From: Bacteroidia bacterium
GTDB lineage: Bacteria; Bacteroidota; Bacteroidia; Bacteroidales; GWF2-35-48
Length of the DNA: 36,163 nt
Direction of reading: 5' to 3'
NCBI GenBank assembly: GCA_016212695.1
Contig: JACREX010000035.1
Span: 1-36,163 of the forward strand
The notes under the pieces were generated by a model, which saw only the letters and a list, made by a program, of their open reading frames with translations, had not been told where the DNA came from and made no database searches. Positions 1-8,811 of this stretch are shown here, piece by piece. The position numbers and the translations under genes were made by a program. Every line of letters starts with the position of its first letter. Within the stretch, counting starts at the first letter, position 1.

Positions 1-3000
1 AGTTCCTTATCCCACTCGTCCCATTCATACAAGGTTTTTCCCCAGCGGTTCGTGATGATTCCATGGAAACTTTTCAATGTCTTTCCGCTTACCTGGAAGT
101 AATCATTTTTTTCATCTCCATTGGGTGAGAAAATATTCGGCGCTGTCAATTCCGATACTGGATCCAAGCATACCCGGCCTGAGTCGCTCCAGTCTTCGCA
201 CTCCTCTTTGCTCCAGGCTATCAGGTATACATGAAAACACCCTTTATCGCTCTTTTCTAACGAAGTGTATATATGCGACGGGTTCTCAGCCGTTGAGGTA
301 CTTCCATCGCCAAAATGCCATTCATACCGTTTTCCCCCTACTGAAGTATTGGTAAAGAAGAGCTCGCTAAAGCCCGGTATCAGATGTTCCTGATGAAGAA
401 CGGCGGTATTAAAGCTCGCTGTCACCTTTCCCGTGTCCGGTACCATGATTGTTAATGTATCTATACAGAAAATGTTTGGAGACCACGATTCATACCGGAA
501 TCTTACTTGATATGGATAGCCTGAAAGAAGATTGATAATGGAATCACTTTGTCCTGCCGGCGGATTAATCCAATAATACGTTGTGGATAGTGAATCTATG
601 GGAAACACGAATATTTTCCCATTGGTCTGCATACAGGTTGACGGAACGATCGAATCTAACGGATAGATAGCCGCCGGTTCATAAATAGTATCTGTTATAA
701 TATTGCTGTAGCATCCCCATGCATTGGTTGATACTAATGATACAATATGATACATTGTATGCCCCGTGGTGTCCCACGATACCATGAATATGCTGTCATA
801 CTGGTTAGTTGATGGATTGGGCCTTACAGATTCTATAGTGCCATTATTGAAATTCCATGTGAAATGATCCGGTTTTCCGTTTGGGTCGAACCAGGGTGTA
901 ATCAAGGCTGTATCTCCGTAACAATACGGCTTTCTCGATTCAATCTGTCCGGTGGGTATCCTGGCAAATGTAATCCGTAAGGTATCCCTGTCAATGCAGC
1001 CATGTGAATACGGTGGATCCTGTATCACGCTGTTATCAACCTGCCAGATGAATTCATAATAAGGATTTAAAGGATTATCCGAATTATAAATTGTCGAAAA
1101 TGCAGTATCATTAGGTATTCCGCTTGTATTTGAATTGGTGCTTACAAAGCCCCTGTTCGGCCAGCCTGTTGTTTGCCATTGACCAACAGGACTACCTGTA
1201 ATATATGGGTCTAACGCATATTCTAATCCGCAGGCGGTATCTGTTTTAATTTCAGAACCATTCCCCCAGTTATGCGCATTTCCGCCTGCATTGGCAACGG
1301 GTATTTCAATGAACCGGATGGGTACTGCATCTGATGAATCCACGCATACAGAAGTTCCATTCGGACGGATACCGTTTCTTACAACCCAATAAAATATATG
1401 TAATCCGTAGCTTTCAACAACAGCGCTGTCCACATTATAATTATCAGGAGATGGAGGATAGAAATCTGTAGTGCCTAAGTTGTCAACCCAGTAACCATGT
1501 CCTTCCGGGGGTATCTGAGCATTCAGTCCATCATAGTTTCTTCCGCACTGAACCGTGTCCCATTGCGAATCCACATATTCTATCGCAGGATATTTAACAA
1601 AGAAATGAACAATTACCGTATCTACAGAAGCACATTGTGGAGTAGTTGATAATGTTGGTAAATTATATTCCTGCCACACGAAAATTACTGAATCGTTGTT
1701 TGTATGCCAATAATGAGCGCTCGTAACGGGGTCTTTCTGTGCGTTTGTATCAGCCTGATGCGTTAAAATATTTACCCATGTTACCGGAGCTATTAACCAG
1801 GTTTGTCCGTCGCTTGAGCCGCTTGGAAGCGCATGCAGATAAACCGTGTCGCCGCACACCCACTGGTCGTCGCCGCCTGAGATTGTCGGTAATTCAACAA
1901 ATTCAACCGCAACGGTATCGGTAGAAGAACATAAATTATTGTATAAGTTCCTTTCTCTCCATAAGAAATAATATACTCCATATACGCTAACCTGAACAAA
2001 TGTGCCGGGGTTGGTATAATCATCATACGAGGGATTTGTACTGGGGCCTGTTATCAGTGTCCATTGTCCGGTAGAAGCAGCTATACTGAACTGAGCGTGC
2101 ATTTTTTCAGTCAGCCCGCATGTTGCCATATCTTCGTTTGCATTAGCATGAGGTGTTTCCCAGAACGTAATATCCACATAATCGCGGGCAGTACAACCTG
2201 CACCATTGGAAACTGTCCAGCACATGGTAATGGTATATTTTGAAGAATCGCCATAATCCGTAGTAGACGGATTAATGCTGATATTCGTATTTGCATTCAG
2301 ATTATCATCAATAAGAACATCGCTAAAGGTTGTTGACCACTGGCCAGTACCAAGAGTAGGCGGCTGAACAATTCCATGCAACTGGAATACGCTATCGCAG
2401 GTATTACCGTCAAAACCTGCAACAACCGCCCCTGTGCCTGCATATAACAGAAAGGTAATTGTTACCAGATCGGAGTCTTCACACATTTCATTTGACTGAT
2501 GCCAATAGAAAGTAATTATATTCTGCGATGAAGAAAACGGAAGAATCGTAGCGGTGCAGGTTGAAGAAGTATCGCTGGGTTCATACAGTGTTCCGTTTGG
2601 ACCTGTCCAGTGCCCATGGAAAATACTTCCATTCGGGGTTCCGGTTAATGTAACAGAATTACCGCAGATCGTAGCATTTAACCCTGCATCCGGATTCGGC
2701 ACTTCATGATACGTGATGTTTACATAGTCTGTATCCTTACAAATCTGGTTTGTTTCAACCCATATATATTCGAATTCGCCATACATGCCGGTAGTAGCCG
2801 TAGCTGTAGCCGAACCGGCAGGAGAAAATGTAGTTGGACATCCTCCGCAACTCCACTGGCCGGAACCTACGCTGGAAACAGCAGCCATTATAGCAATGTT
2901 GCCGCAGGCAACCTGATCGGGGCCTGCATTTGCATTCGGTATCTGGATAAAATTAATGGTAACATTATCATTGGCAAAACAGGTTGCGCCGCTGCTCTCG

Positions 3001-4514
3001 TGCCATTGGAACACATATTGTCCGGGTTGAGAAACGGTAACAAAGGCATTTTGCAGGGTTGAATCCGGTAAATACATTACTGTACCCGGACCTGATATTT
3101 GTGTCCATATACCGGTGTTTCCGGGGGTCAATATTGCCTGAAACTGATAGGTCAACCCGCAGACATTGGCATCCGGCCCGGCATTAGGCACCGGGGCAAC
3201 ACAACAATTGGGTTGCGTATTTGACGGAAGCACCTGAATCTGGCTTAGGACAGTATCTCCGCAGCCGGTCGGGTTTGTAACTATCAAAGAAATATTATAA
3301 AATGTAATTATTGAAACATCGTTCCACCATACCTGGATTGGACCCGGCCCGGAAAAAGTGGACTGGGGTTGCGGGTTGCCGCCTATCTGCCAGTAATACG
3401 TGGCTCCGCTGGCTGCTGTTCCCGTATATGTAAGGGTTGCCCAGTTTATCTGATCCGGAGGCACAGAACCGCAAACAGGAGGTGATAAAAATGTTGCCGT
3501 GGGATTCGGGTTCACTGTAACCGTTGCAAGGGCTGTATCTACACAGCCATGAACATCCGTACCCGTAACATAATATGTGGTTGTTGCCGAAGGATGCACA
3601 GTAATGGTTGCCGTAGATTCTCCCGTACTCCATTGATAGGTTGCTGCGCCTGTGGGTGTAAGAGTGGTATTATTCCCGTTACAGATCGTTGCCCCGGGCA
3701 GGGTTACTGTTGGATTGGCATTTACAACAACAGTCGTAGTAACTGCAGGACTGGTTTGTGATCCGATGGTAATCACCAGAGAATATGTTCCGGCATTTAC
3801 GGGCTGTGCGTTTGGAATTGTAGGATTCTGTAAAGTTGAAGTAAAACCATTGGGGCCTGTCCAGTGATACGTTGCGTTCGGGTAATTCTGTGTTGCCGTT
3901 AACTGTAATGTCTGGCCTGCGCACAACGGACCATTATTGGTAACCGGAGGGGCAAGAATACCGCAATTGGTAGATCCGGCGCCAGTCTGCCCGGCATTAG
4001 ACTGGTCAAAAATAATGTTGCACGGACTGTTTGAATAATTTGTAATTAATAGAATATACCATTGCCCGGTCTGAGCATTGTTAATATGAACCGTTTCATT
4101 CCAGCTTGTAGAATAGCTGCAGTCTATCATGACGCCTGAGGGATAAAAATTAGGATTTGATGTATTATTCGGGCAAGAAGAACAAGCGGCAGTTAAGCCT
4201 GCTGTGCAGGGTCCTGTAGAGGAAGTAAACGGACCCCAGCATGCAAAGTCAATATCCACCTGAGGCGTGCTGTGCATATAGATAATGATTTGCCCCGGTT
4301 GGTCAACCTGCATATAATACCAGGCAGGATTCGGTTGTGAATAAAGACAACCATAATTAGGGCCGGATTCCCCGGATCCGGCATTTACCCCGGCCGGAAA
4401 ATTATAGGTTGTGCCCGTACAGAAAGGATCTGATGTAAGACATGTGTTATTCTGGGAAAATCCGGTAAAACAATAAGCCCAGAGAACAAGGATGAGAATA
4501 AATCCTCTTTTCAT
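1..4514 (-). CDS. Large secreted gliding-motility-associated/adhesin-like protein with repeated Ig/PKD-like modules and CHU_C-type C-terminus (partial, runs off left edge)
   Basis: ATG at 4514 (minus) gives MKRGFILILVLWAYCFTGFSQ|NNTCLTSDPFCTGTTYNFPAGVNAGSGESGPNYGCLYSQPNPAWYYMQV. The frame was checked at ~3000, ~2040, ~1020 and at the left edge and stays open; it ends ...TAPNIFSPNGDEKNDYFQVSGKTLKSFHGIITNRWGKTLYEWDEWDKE at the boundary. NAGxDxxxCG repeats. The ORF track omits it, presumably because it has no stop inside the window. Confidence 0.9.
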   Translation of the reverse strand, partial: MKRGFILILVLWAYCFTGFSQNNTCLTSDPFCTGTTYNFPAGVNAGSGESGPNYGCLYSQPNPAWYYMQVDQPGQIIIYMHSTPQVDIDFACWGPFTSSTGPCTAGLTAACSSCPNNTSNPNFYPSGVMIDCSYSTSWNETVHINNAQTGQWYILLITNYSNSPCNIIFDQSNAGQTGAGSTNCGILAPPVTNNGPLCAGQTLQLTATQNYPNATYHWTGPNGFTSTLQNPTIPNAQPVNAGTYSLVITIGSQTSPAVTTTVVVNANPTVTLPGATICNGNNTTLTPTGAATYQWSTGESTATITVHPSATTTYYVTGTDVHGCVDTALATVTVNPNPTATFLSPPVCGSVPPDQINWATLTYTGTAASGATYYWQIGGNPQPQSTFSGPGPIQVWWNDVSIITFYNISLIVTNPTGCGDTVLSQIQVLPSNTQPNCCVAPVPNAGPDANVCGLTYQFQAILTPGNTGIWTQISGPGTVMYLPDSTLQNAFVTVSQPGQYVFQWHESSGATCFANDNVTINFIQIPNANAGPDQVACGNIAIMAAVSSVGSGQWSCGGCPTTFSPAGSATATATTGMYGEFEYIWVETNQICKDTDYVNITYHEVPNPDAGLNATICGNSVTLTGTPNGSIFHGHWTGPNGTLYEPSDTSSTCTATILPFSSSQNIITFYWHQSNEMCEDSDLVTITFLLYAGTGAVVAGFDGNTCDSVFQLHGIVQPPTLGTGQWSTTFSDVLIDDNLNANTNISINPSTTDYGDSSKYTITMCWTVSNGAGCTARDYVDITFWETPHANANEDMATCGLTEKMHAQFSIAASTGQWTLITGPSTNPSYDDYTNPGTFVQVSVYGVYYFLWRERNLYNNLCSSTDTVAVEFVELPTISGGDDQWVCGDTVYLHALPSGSSDGQTWLIAPVTWVNILTHQADTNAQKDPVTSAHYWHTNNDSVIFVWQEYNLPTLSTTPQCASVDTVIVHFFVKYPAIEYVDSQWDTVQCGRNYDGLNAQIPPEGHGYWVDNLGTTDFYPPSPDNYNVDSAVVESYGLHIFYWVVRNGIRPNGTSVCVDSSDAVPIRFIEIPVANAGGNAHNWGNGSEIKTDTACGLEYALDPYITGSPVGQWQTTGWPNRGFVSTNSNTSGIPNDTAFSTIYNSDNPLNPYYEFIWQVDNSVIQDPPYSHGCIDRDTLRITFARIPTGQIESRKPYCYGDTALITPWFDPNGKPDHFTWNFNNGTIESVRPNPSTNQYDSIFMVSWDTTGHTMYHIVSLVSTNAWGCYSNIITDTIYEPAAIYPLDSIVPSTCMQTNGKIFVFPIDSLSTTYYWINPPAGQSDSIINLLSGYPYQVRFRYESWSPNIFCIDTLTIMVPDTGKVTASFNTAVLHQEHLIPGFSELFFTNTSVGGKRYEWHFGDGSTSTAENPSHIYTSLEKSDKGCFHVYLIAWSKEECEDWSDSGRVCLDPVSELTAPNIFSPNGDEKNDYFQVSGKTLKSFHGIITNRWGKTLYEWDEWDKE

Positions 4515-4578
4515 AATTTTCAGTTTAATTTAAAATTATATTTATCCTTTAATTTCAATATGAACCGGGGGAAATCAA

Positions 4579-4998
4579 TTATTTTACAACACCGGTAAAT
4601 TTGTCTGTCGTATATCCGGCGCCATTATAAACAACCGTTTCAACATTAAAATCAAATAAAAGTTTCTGCAGGAATCCTTTATCTGCTTCGCTGTCTTTAT
4701 GCGGTTTTGATTTAGTAGTAACGGTATAATTCCCGTCGCTGTCTTTGGTATCAGAAACAATCACTGTTGTAAAATTTGCAAACTTTAAAGCAGTAGCCTT
4801 GATATCGTTTATCTGCTTATCAGTAGCTTTAATTTTAAAGGTCGCCACTGCAAAGTTGGTTTTCTGCTGGTCCTGCTCCATTTTGATTACAGGCGATTTT
4901 GAATCGAATGTTGCAACAATATCGCTTTTAATCTGGCCGAAAACATTAAACGAAAATAATAAAGTAATCACGAATGCTAATAATCCTGTTGTTTTCAT
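4579..4998 (-). CDS. Small secreted hypothetical protein (139 aa)
   Basis: Complete ORF with signal peptide MKTTGLLAFVITLLFSFNVFGQ; no family recognised with confidence. Confidence 0.75.
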   Translation of the reverse strand: MKTTGLLAFVITLLFSFNVFGQIKSDIVATFDSKSPVIKMEQDQQKTNFAVATFKIKATDKQINDIKATALKFANFTTVIVSDTKDSDGNYTVTTKSKPHKDSEADKGFLQKLLFDFNVETVVYNGAGYTTDKFTGVVK

Positions 4999-5117
4999 AT
5001 TAATAAAATTTTAAGTTTGACATTACATTTTAAATAAAGACAATATTTATAGTTTGATAGTTGCCTGAGAAATATATTTTTTTCAAAAATACATAAAAAA
5101 TTTATCAGAGCCAAGTT

Positions 5118-6158
5118 TTACGCGGATGCCAAAATATCTTTTTCACAAGGCCTGATGATTCCTTTTTCAGTAATAATCCCGGAAACATAGCCTGAAGGAG
5201 TAACATCAAAAGCAGGATTGAACGCATGAGAACCGGGAGAGCAAACCAGAATTTTATTAATAGCCCCTTTTTCATCAGTACCTGACTGATATAACACCTC
5301 ATCCTCGCTGCGTTCTTCGATCGGGATATCTTTGCCGGAAAGGCAATTGATATCGAATGTTGACATGGGGGCTGCCACATAAAATGGAACTCCGAATTCT
5401 TTTGCCACAATGGCTTTTTCGAATGTTCCGATCTTGTTTGCGACATCTCCGTTGCGGGCAATGCGGTCGGCGCCGACGATCATCATATCTATTTTCCCCT
5501 GCGACATCAGTAAAGCGCCGGCATTGTCTGGTACAATCACATGAGGAATATTCCCGTTTTTTAATTCCCATGCCGTGAGCCGTGCGCCCTGGCTGCGGGG
5601 ACGGGTTTCGTCCACATAGACAAATATTTTTTTGCCTTTATGGTGTGCATAATATATCGGAGACAAGGCCGTACCGTAATCTACAAAAGCCAGCCACCCG
5701 GCATTGCAATGGGTTTCTATGTTAAAACCGTCTTTAATAAGCTCATTGCCATATTCCCCGATTTTTTGTGATGTCATGGCATCGTCATCGGCAACCTGGC
5801 GGGCTTCTTTCACTGCATTTTCAATAGATTTTTTCCCTGCATTATAAACCCTGCCGACAGCATAAAAAAGGTTCTGCGCCGTAGGTCTTGTTGCCTCAAT
5901 ATCTTTTTTTGCCTTTTCAATATATTCAGAAAAACCTGTTGCCGGAGCCTGCATAAATACCTGCGCCATGGCGTAACCTGCCGCTGCGCCAATTGCCCCG
6001 GCCCCTCTTACAATCATCGTCCTTATCGCAAAACATGTATCTAAGTATGTTTTGGCTTCAAATATTTTAAATTCAAAGGGAAGCAGATTCTGCTCAATCA
6101 GCAATACTGCCGAGCCTTCCATCCATACAGTCCGGTAATTTTTTCCGTTTACTTTCAT
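5118..6158 (-). CDS. mtnA: S-methyl-5-thioribose-1-phosphate isomerase (eIF2B alpha/beta/delta-like)
   Basis: Motifs RGAGAIGAAAG, NIETHCNAGWLAFVDYGTALSPIY, VDETRPRSQGARLTAWEL, VGADRIARNGDVANKIGTFEKA. Confidence 0.92.
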   Translation of the reverse strand: MKVNGKNYRTVWMEGSAVLLIEQNLLPFEFKIFEAKTYLDTCFAIRTMIVRGAGAIGAAAGYAMAQVFMQAPATGFSEYIEKAKKDIEATRPTAQNLFYAVGRVYNAGKKSIENAVKEARQVADDDAMTSQKIGEYGNELIKDGFNIETHCNAGWLAFVDYGTALSPIYYAHHKGKKIFVYVDETRPRSQGARLTAWELKNGNIPHVIVPDNAGALLMSQGKIDMMIVGADRIARNGDVANKIGTFEKAIVAKEFGVPFYVAAPMSTFDINCLSGKDIPIEERSEDEVLYQSGTDEKGAINKILVCSPGSHAFNPAFDVTPSGYVSGIITEKGIIRPCEKDILASA

Positions 6159-6175
6159 TTGTTATATACATTACT

Positions 6176-6206
6176 GTTTCAGGTTTCAGGTTTCAGGTTT
6201 CAGGTT
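6176..6206. repeat. Short tandem repeat (GTTTCAG)x4 + GTT
   Basis: Direct reading: gtttcag gtttcag gtttcag gtttcag gtt. Confidence 0.95.
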
Positions 6207-6214
6207 GTGTGCTA

Positions 6215-7024
6215 CTACTTACAACCAATCAGTTCCTTCAGCCTCTTCATATATTCTTCCTGATAATCGAGTATTCCGTGAATATGCTTCCCTTTTATTT
6301 CCCAGAATTGCTTGGGTTCAACAGCATTTTCAAAAAGTTTCTTTCCCATTTTAAAAGGGATAATCTCATCCTCCGTACTATGAACAATCAATTTGTGGAT
6401 CTTTATTCCTTTAATGTTTTTCTTTGCTTTATATTTTGAAATTACCGCCAGTTTTGCGATGGGCTTTATAAACCAAGGCATACTATATGTGGCAATTTCA
6501 TTATGCGTGGTAAATGCCCCCTCAATAACCATTGCATGGATATTGTCCTGATGCTTGTTTGTCAATGCGCATGCCAGGTGACCGCCGATAGACATCCCCA
6601 TAACTATTAATTTAGTATTTTTTACATCTTCCCTCCCTTTCAGGTAAATCAAGGCCGCTTCGGCATCGGAGAGAAGATTTTTATGCTTCACTACGCCTTC
6701 GGATTTTCCAAAACCCTGGTAATCGAAAATGAATGTCTGAAAACTATTTTTTGCAAGCGCTTCGATCGTTTTCTTCCAACTGCCGATATTCCCGGCATTA
6801 CCGTGTAAAAATAAAATAGTTGCCAGAGGTGATACATTCGGTTTTATGAAAAGACCATTGATTTTTTTTCCGTTCTTTGAGGGGATATTTACCTCTTCGC
6901 TGGAATAATCCTTAATTCTGTTCTCATTATTTTTTATGTCCGGGTGATAGAACAGTTTTTGAAATGTGCATGAATTGCCGCAAAGGGCAAAAACAAATAA
7001 AATATATACTATCCATCTGTCCAC
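6215..7024 (-). CDS. Alpha/beta hydrolase, probable lipoprotein/membrane-anchored (BEM46-like)
   Basis: LFLHGNAGNIGSW, nucleophile elbow GMSIGGH, C-terminal STEDEIIPF and KGKHIHGI; N-terminal hydrophobic segment ending CGNSC. Confidence 0.85.
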   Translation of the reverse strand: MDRWIVYILFVFALCGNSCTFQKLFYHPDIKNNENRIKDYSSEEVNIPSKNGKKINGLFIKPNVSPLATILFLHGNAGNIGSWKKTIEALAKNSFQTFIFDYQGFGKSEGVVKHKNLLSDAEAALIYLKGREDVKNTKLIVMGMSIGGHLACALTNKHQDNIHAMVIEGAFTTHNEIATYSMPWFIKPIAKLAVISKYKAKKNIKGIKIHKLIVHSTEDEIIPFKMGKKLFENAVEPKQFWEIKGKHIHGILDYQEEYMKRLKELIGCK

Positions 7025-7146
7025 TCGGGTATGATTTATCTTTTACAAATTTAAAAATAGCTTCCGATAAACCGGAACAAGTTTTGGACTATTTTATTAA
7101 TACAAGTTGGTATTATACATAAAACGGGGTAAATTTGTACAGGATT

Positions 7147-7219
7147 AGGTATAGGGTATAAAGTAATAAAGGTATAGAGTTTATACGACTTATACCTCTA
7201 TACCCTATTCCTCTATACC
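7147..7219. repeat. AT-rich inverted repeat built from degenerate heptamers (ggtatag/gggtata ... ctctatacc)
   Basis: atagggtata (7151-7160) is the exact reverse complement of tataccctat (7199-7208); ggtatagag at 7171-7179 against ctctatacc at 7197-7205 and 7211-7219. Confidence 0.85.
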
Positions 7220-7289
7220 AAATTATTATTGTATGATTTTAACTCATGCACAGTATAAATATTTAGCTTTACGGGTTAATACAAAAAAT

Positions 7290-8711
7290 ATGAAAAAATT
7301 ATTGATTGTTTTTTTTGCCCTATGCAGTTACCAGGTGATTGCGCAAAATAACATTAAAATCGAAGTTAAATTTAATCGGATTAATTCCCTGATGCGATTT
7401 ATTGATATCATTACCGCCAGTCACAGCGAGGTGTACAATATCGGAAAATTATTTCAGCAAAGTAAATACAATGATCCGAAAAGCAGGCAGTATATTGAAG
7501 ACTATAAATCGTTGCGACTTAATCATTCCTTCGAATACGAAGGGTATCCGGAGAACAGGCATAACGGAGGAAACACGAAAAATCTCCTGCTGATAGCAAG
7601 TTCAAACGCAACAGATATGAATGATCTAAGGATCCGTTGTCTTGGTTTGTTTCCCCAGAAAGACCAGAAAAAATTATTTGAAATCCTTCAGTATTTCACA
7701 CCCATCTATGATTCCCTGATCTGGAAGCCATATGAAAAAGATCTGTTGAACCAGCAACAACTATTGAGTAATTTTATTCAGAAACAGAATATTGAAACCC
7801 GCTTCAGGCAAATCGCAACATTTTATCACAGCGAATGGCAATCAGACCTGCCTTTCTATATCTATCTGAATCCCGTGCCGGGAAAACACAGCACCACCAA
7901 TGCCGCTCCCCTGGGAAATATAATAATGGCCGATATTTGCTTAGAAACACAAGATCATGCCGTCTTACTAAGTATTGTATTACATGAGATGTGCCACCTG
8001 CTTTATTCCGAGCAATCAACGGAGATGCAGACAAATTTTGAAAATTTCTTTTTATCCAATAAATCGGATTTTAAAATACATTCTTACAACTGGATCAACG
8101 AAGCCTTTGCCAGCGCCATCGGAAACGGTTGGATATATAAACAGTTTACGGGAAAACTTGATACTGCGGAATGGTATAATAATTTCTATATAAATTCCTA
8201 TTCCAAAAAAATTTATCCCATTGTTTCAAATTACCTTGAAAGCAACAAATCTATAGACAACTATCTTGTTGAAAATTGTATTTCCATCTTTTCACAGACC
8301 TTTCCGGATGCAACGATAGAATATAATAACCTGCTGACTTTTTTCAGTCTCGTTACTGATACAACACCCGGGCTTATCTACAACAAATTATTCCAGTATT
8401 TCGAACCCAGGAGCATGAATGCATCCACACCAATTGAATTGAGTACGATCAAAGAAATGAAAGAAAGTTTTAATACACAGTTCATGATTGTAACAAAGGA
8501 TCATGATAAAAATTACAAATTATTGGCAAAGGAAATTAACGGCATTCAAAAAACCGAAACATCCAAAGATTTTATCCAGTCATGGACAGACGATAACGGG
8601 ATGGCTTATATTTACATCAATTGCGTGAAACCGGAAAACTTAGAAAAAGCATTCAAAGTATTGTCGGAGAAAAAGAAAATCGATCCCAAAAATAAACTGA
8701 TTTTTTACTAA
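7290..8711 (+). CDS. Secreted gluzincin-like putative metallopeptidase (DUF4932-like)
   Basis: The track ORF begins at 7233, but the internal Met at 7290 gives a clean signal peptide MKKLLIVFFALCSYQVIAQ. HExxH motif in IVLHEMCHLLYSE and downstream NEAFASAIG (putative third-ligand Glu). Confidence 0.75.
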   Translation: MKKLLIVFFALCSYQVIAQNNIKIEVKFNRINSLMRFIDIITASHSEVYNIGKLFQQSKYNDPKSRQYIEDYKSLRLNHSFEYEGYPENRHNGGNTKNLLLIASSNATDMNDLRIRCLGLFPQKDQKKLFEILQYFTPIYDSLIWKPYEKDLLNQQQLLSNFIQKQNIETRFRQIATFYHSEWQSDLPFYIYLNPVPGKHSTTNAAPLGNIIMADICLETQDHAVLLSIVLHEMCHLLYSEQSTEMQTNFENFFLSNKSDFKIHSYNWINEAFASAIGNGWIYKQFTGKLDTAEWYNNFYINSYSKKIYPIVSNYLESNKSIDNYLVENCISIFSQTFPDATIEYNNLLTFFSLVTDTTPGLIYNKLFQYFEPRSMNASTPIELSTIKEMKESFNTQFMIVTKDHDKNYKLLAKEINGIQKTETSKDFIQSWTDDNGMAYIYINCVKPENLEKAFKVLSEKKKIDPKNKLIFY

Positions 8712-8744
8712 AAAAGAGACTCTCTAAAAAGTACAATGTTGTTA

Positions 8745-8793
8745 TTTTCAGCAGCTTTTTTGCCCCCGCCCTGAAGGGTGAAGCTGCTGAAAA
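8745..8793. terminator. Stem-loop between convergent genes, possible bidirectional terminator
   Basis: ttttcagcagctt (8745-8757) is the perfect 13-bp reverse complement of aagctgctgaaaa (8781-8793), with an inner GC-rich segment. Confidence 0.6.
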
Positions 8794-8811
8794 TTAGTCA
8801 TCCATTTTTTC

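Noticed and set aside
77-4384. Short ORFs from the track (77-355, 1739-1924, 1793-2026, 2111-2296, 2706-3062, 3295-3633, 3549-3761, 3652-3867, 3679-3924, 4193-4384)
   Set aside because: All lie inside the continuous minus-strand adhesin frame (1-4514) in other frames; compositions are atypical and no signal or domain is recognisable.
5105-5461. Minus-strand ORF 5105-5461 and other ORFs overlapping mtnA (5299-5571, 5357-5578, 5810-5992)
   Set aside because: Shadow ORFs within mtnA, which has complete family motifs.
8716-8793. Insertion sequence or MITE end
   Set aside because: Inverted repeats are present but there are no target-site duplication or transposase traces visible; kept only as a stem-loop finding.
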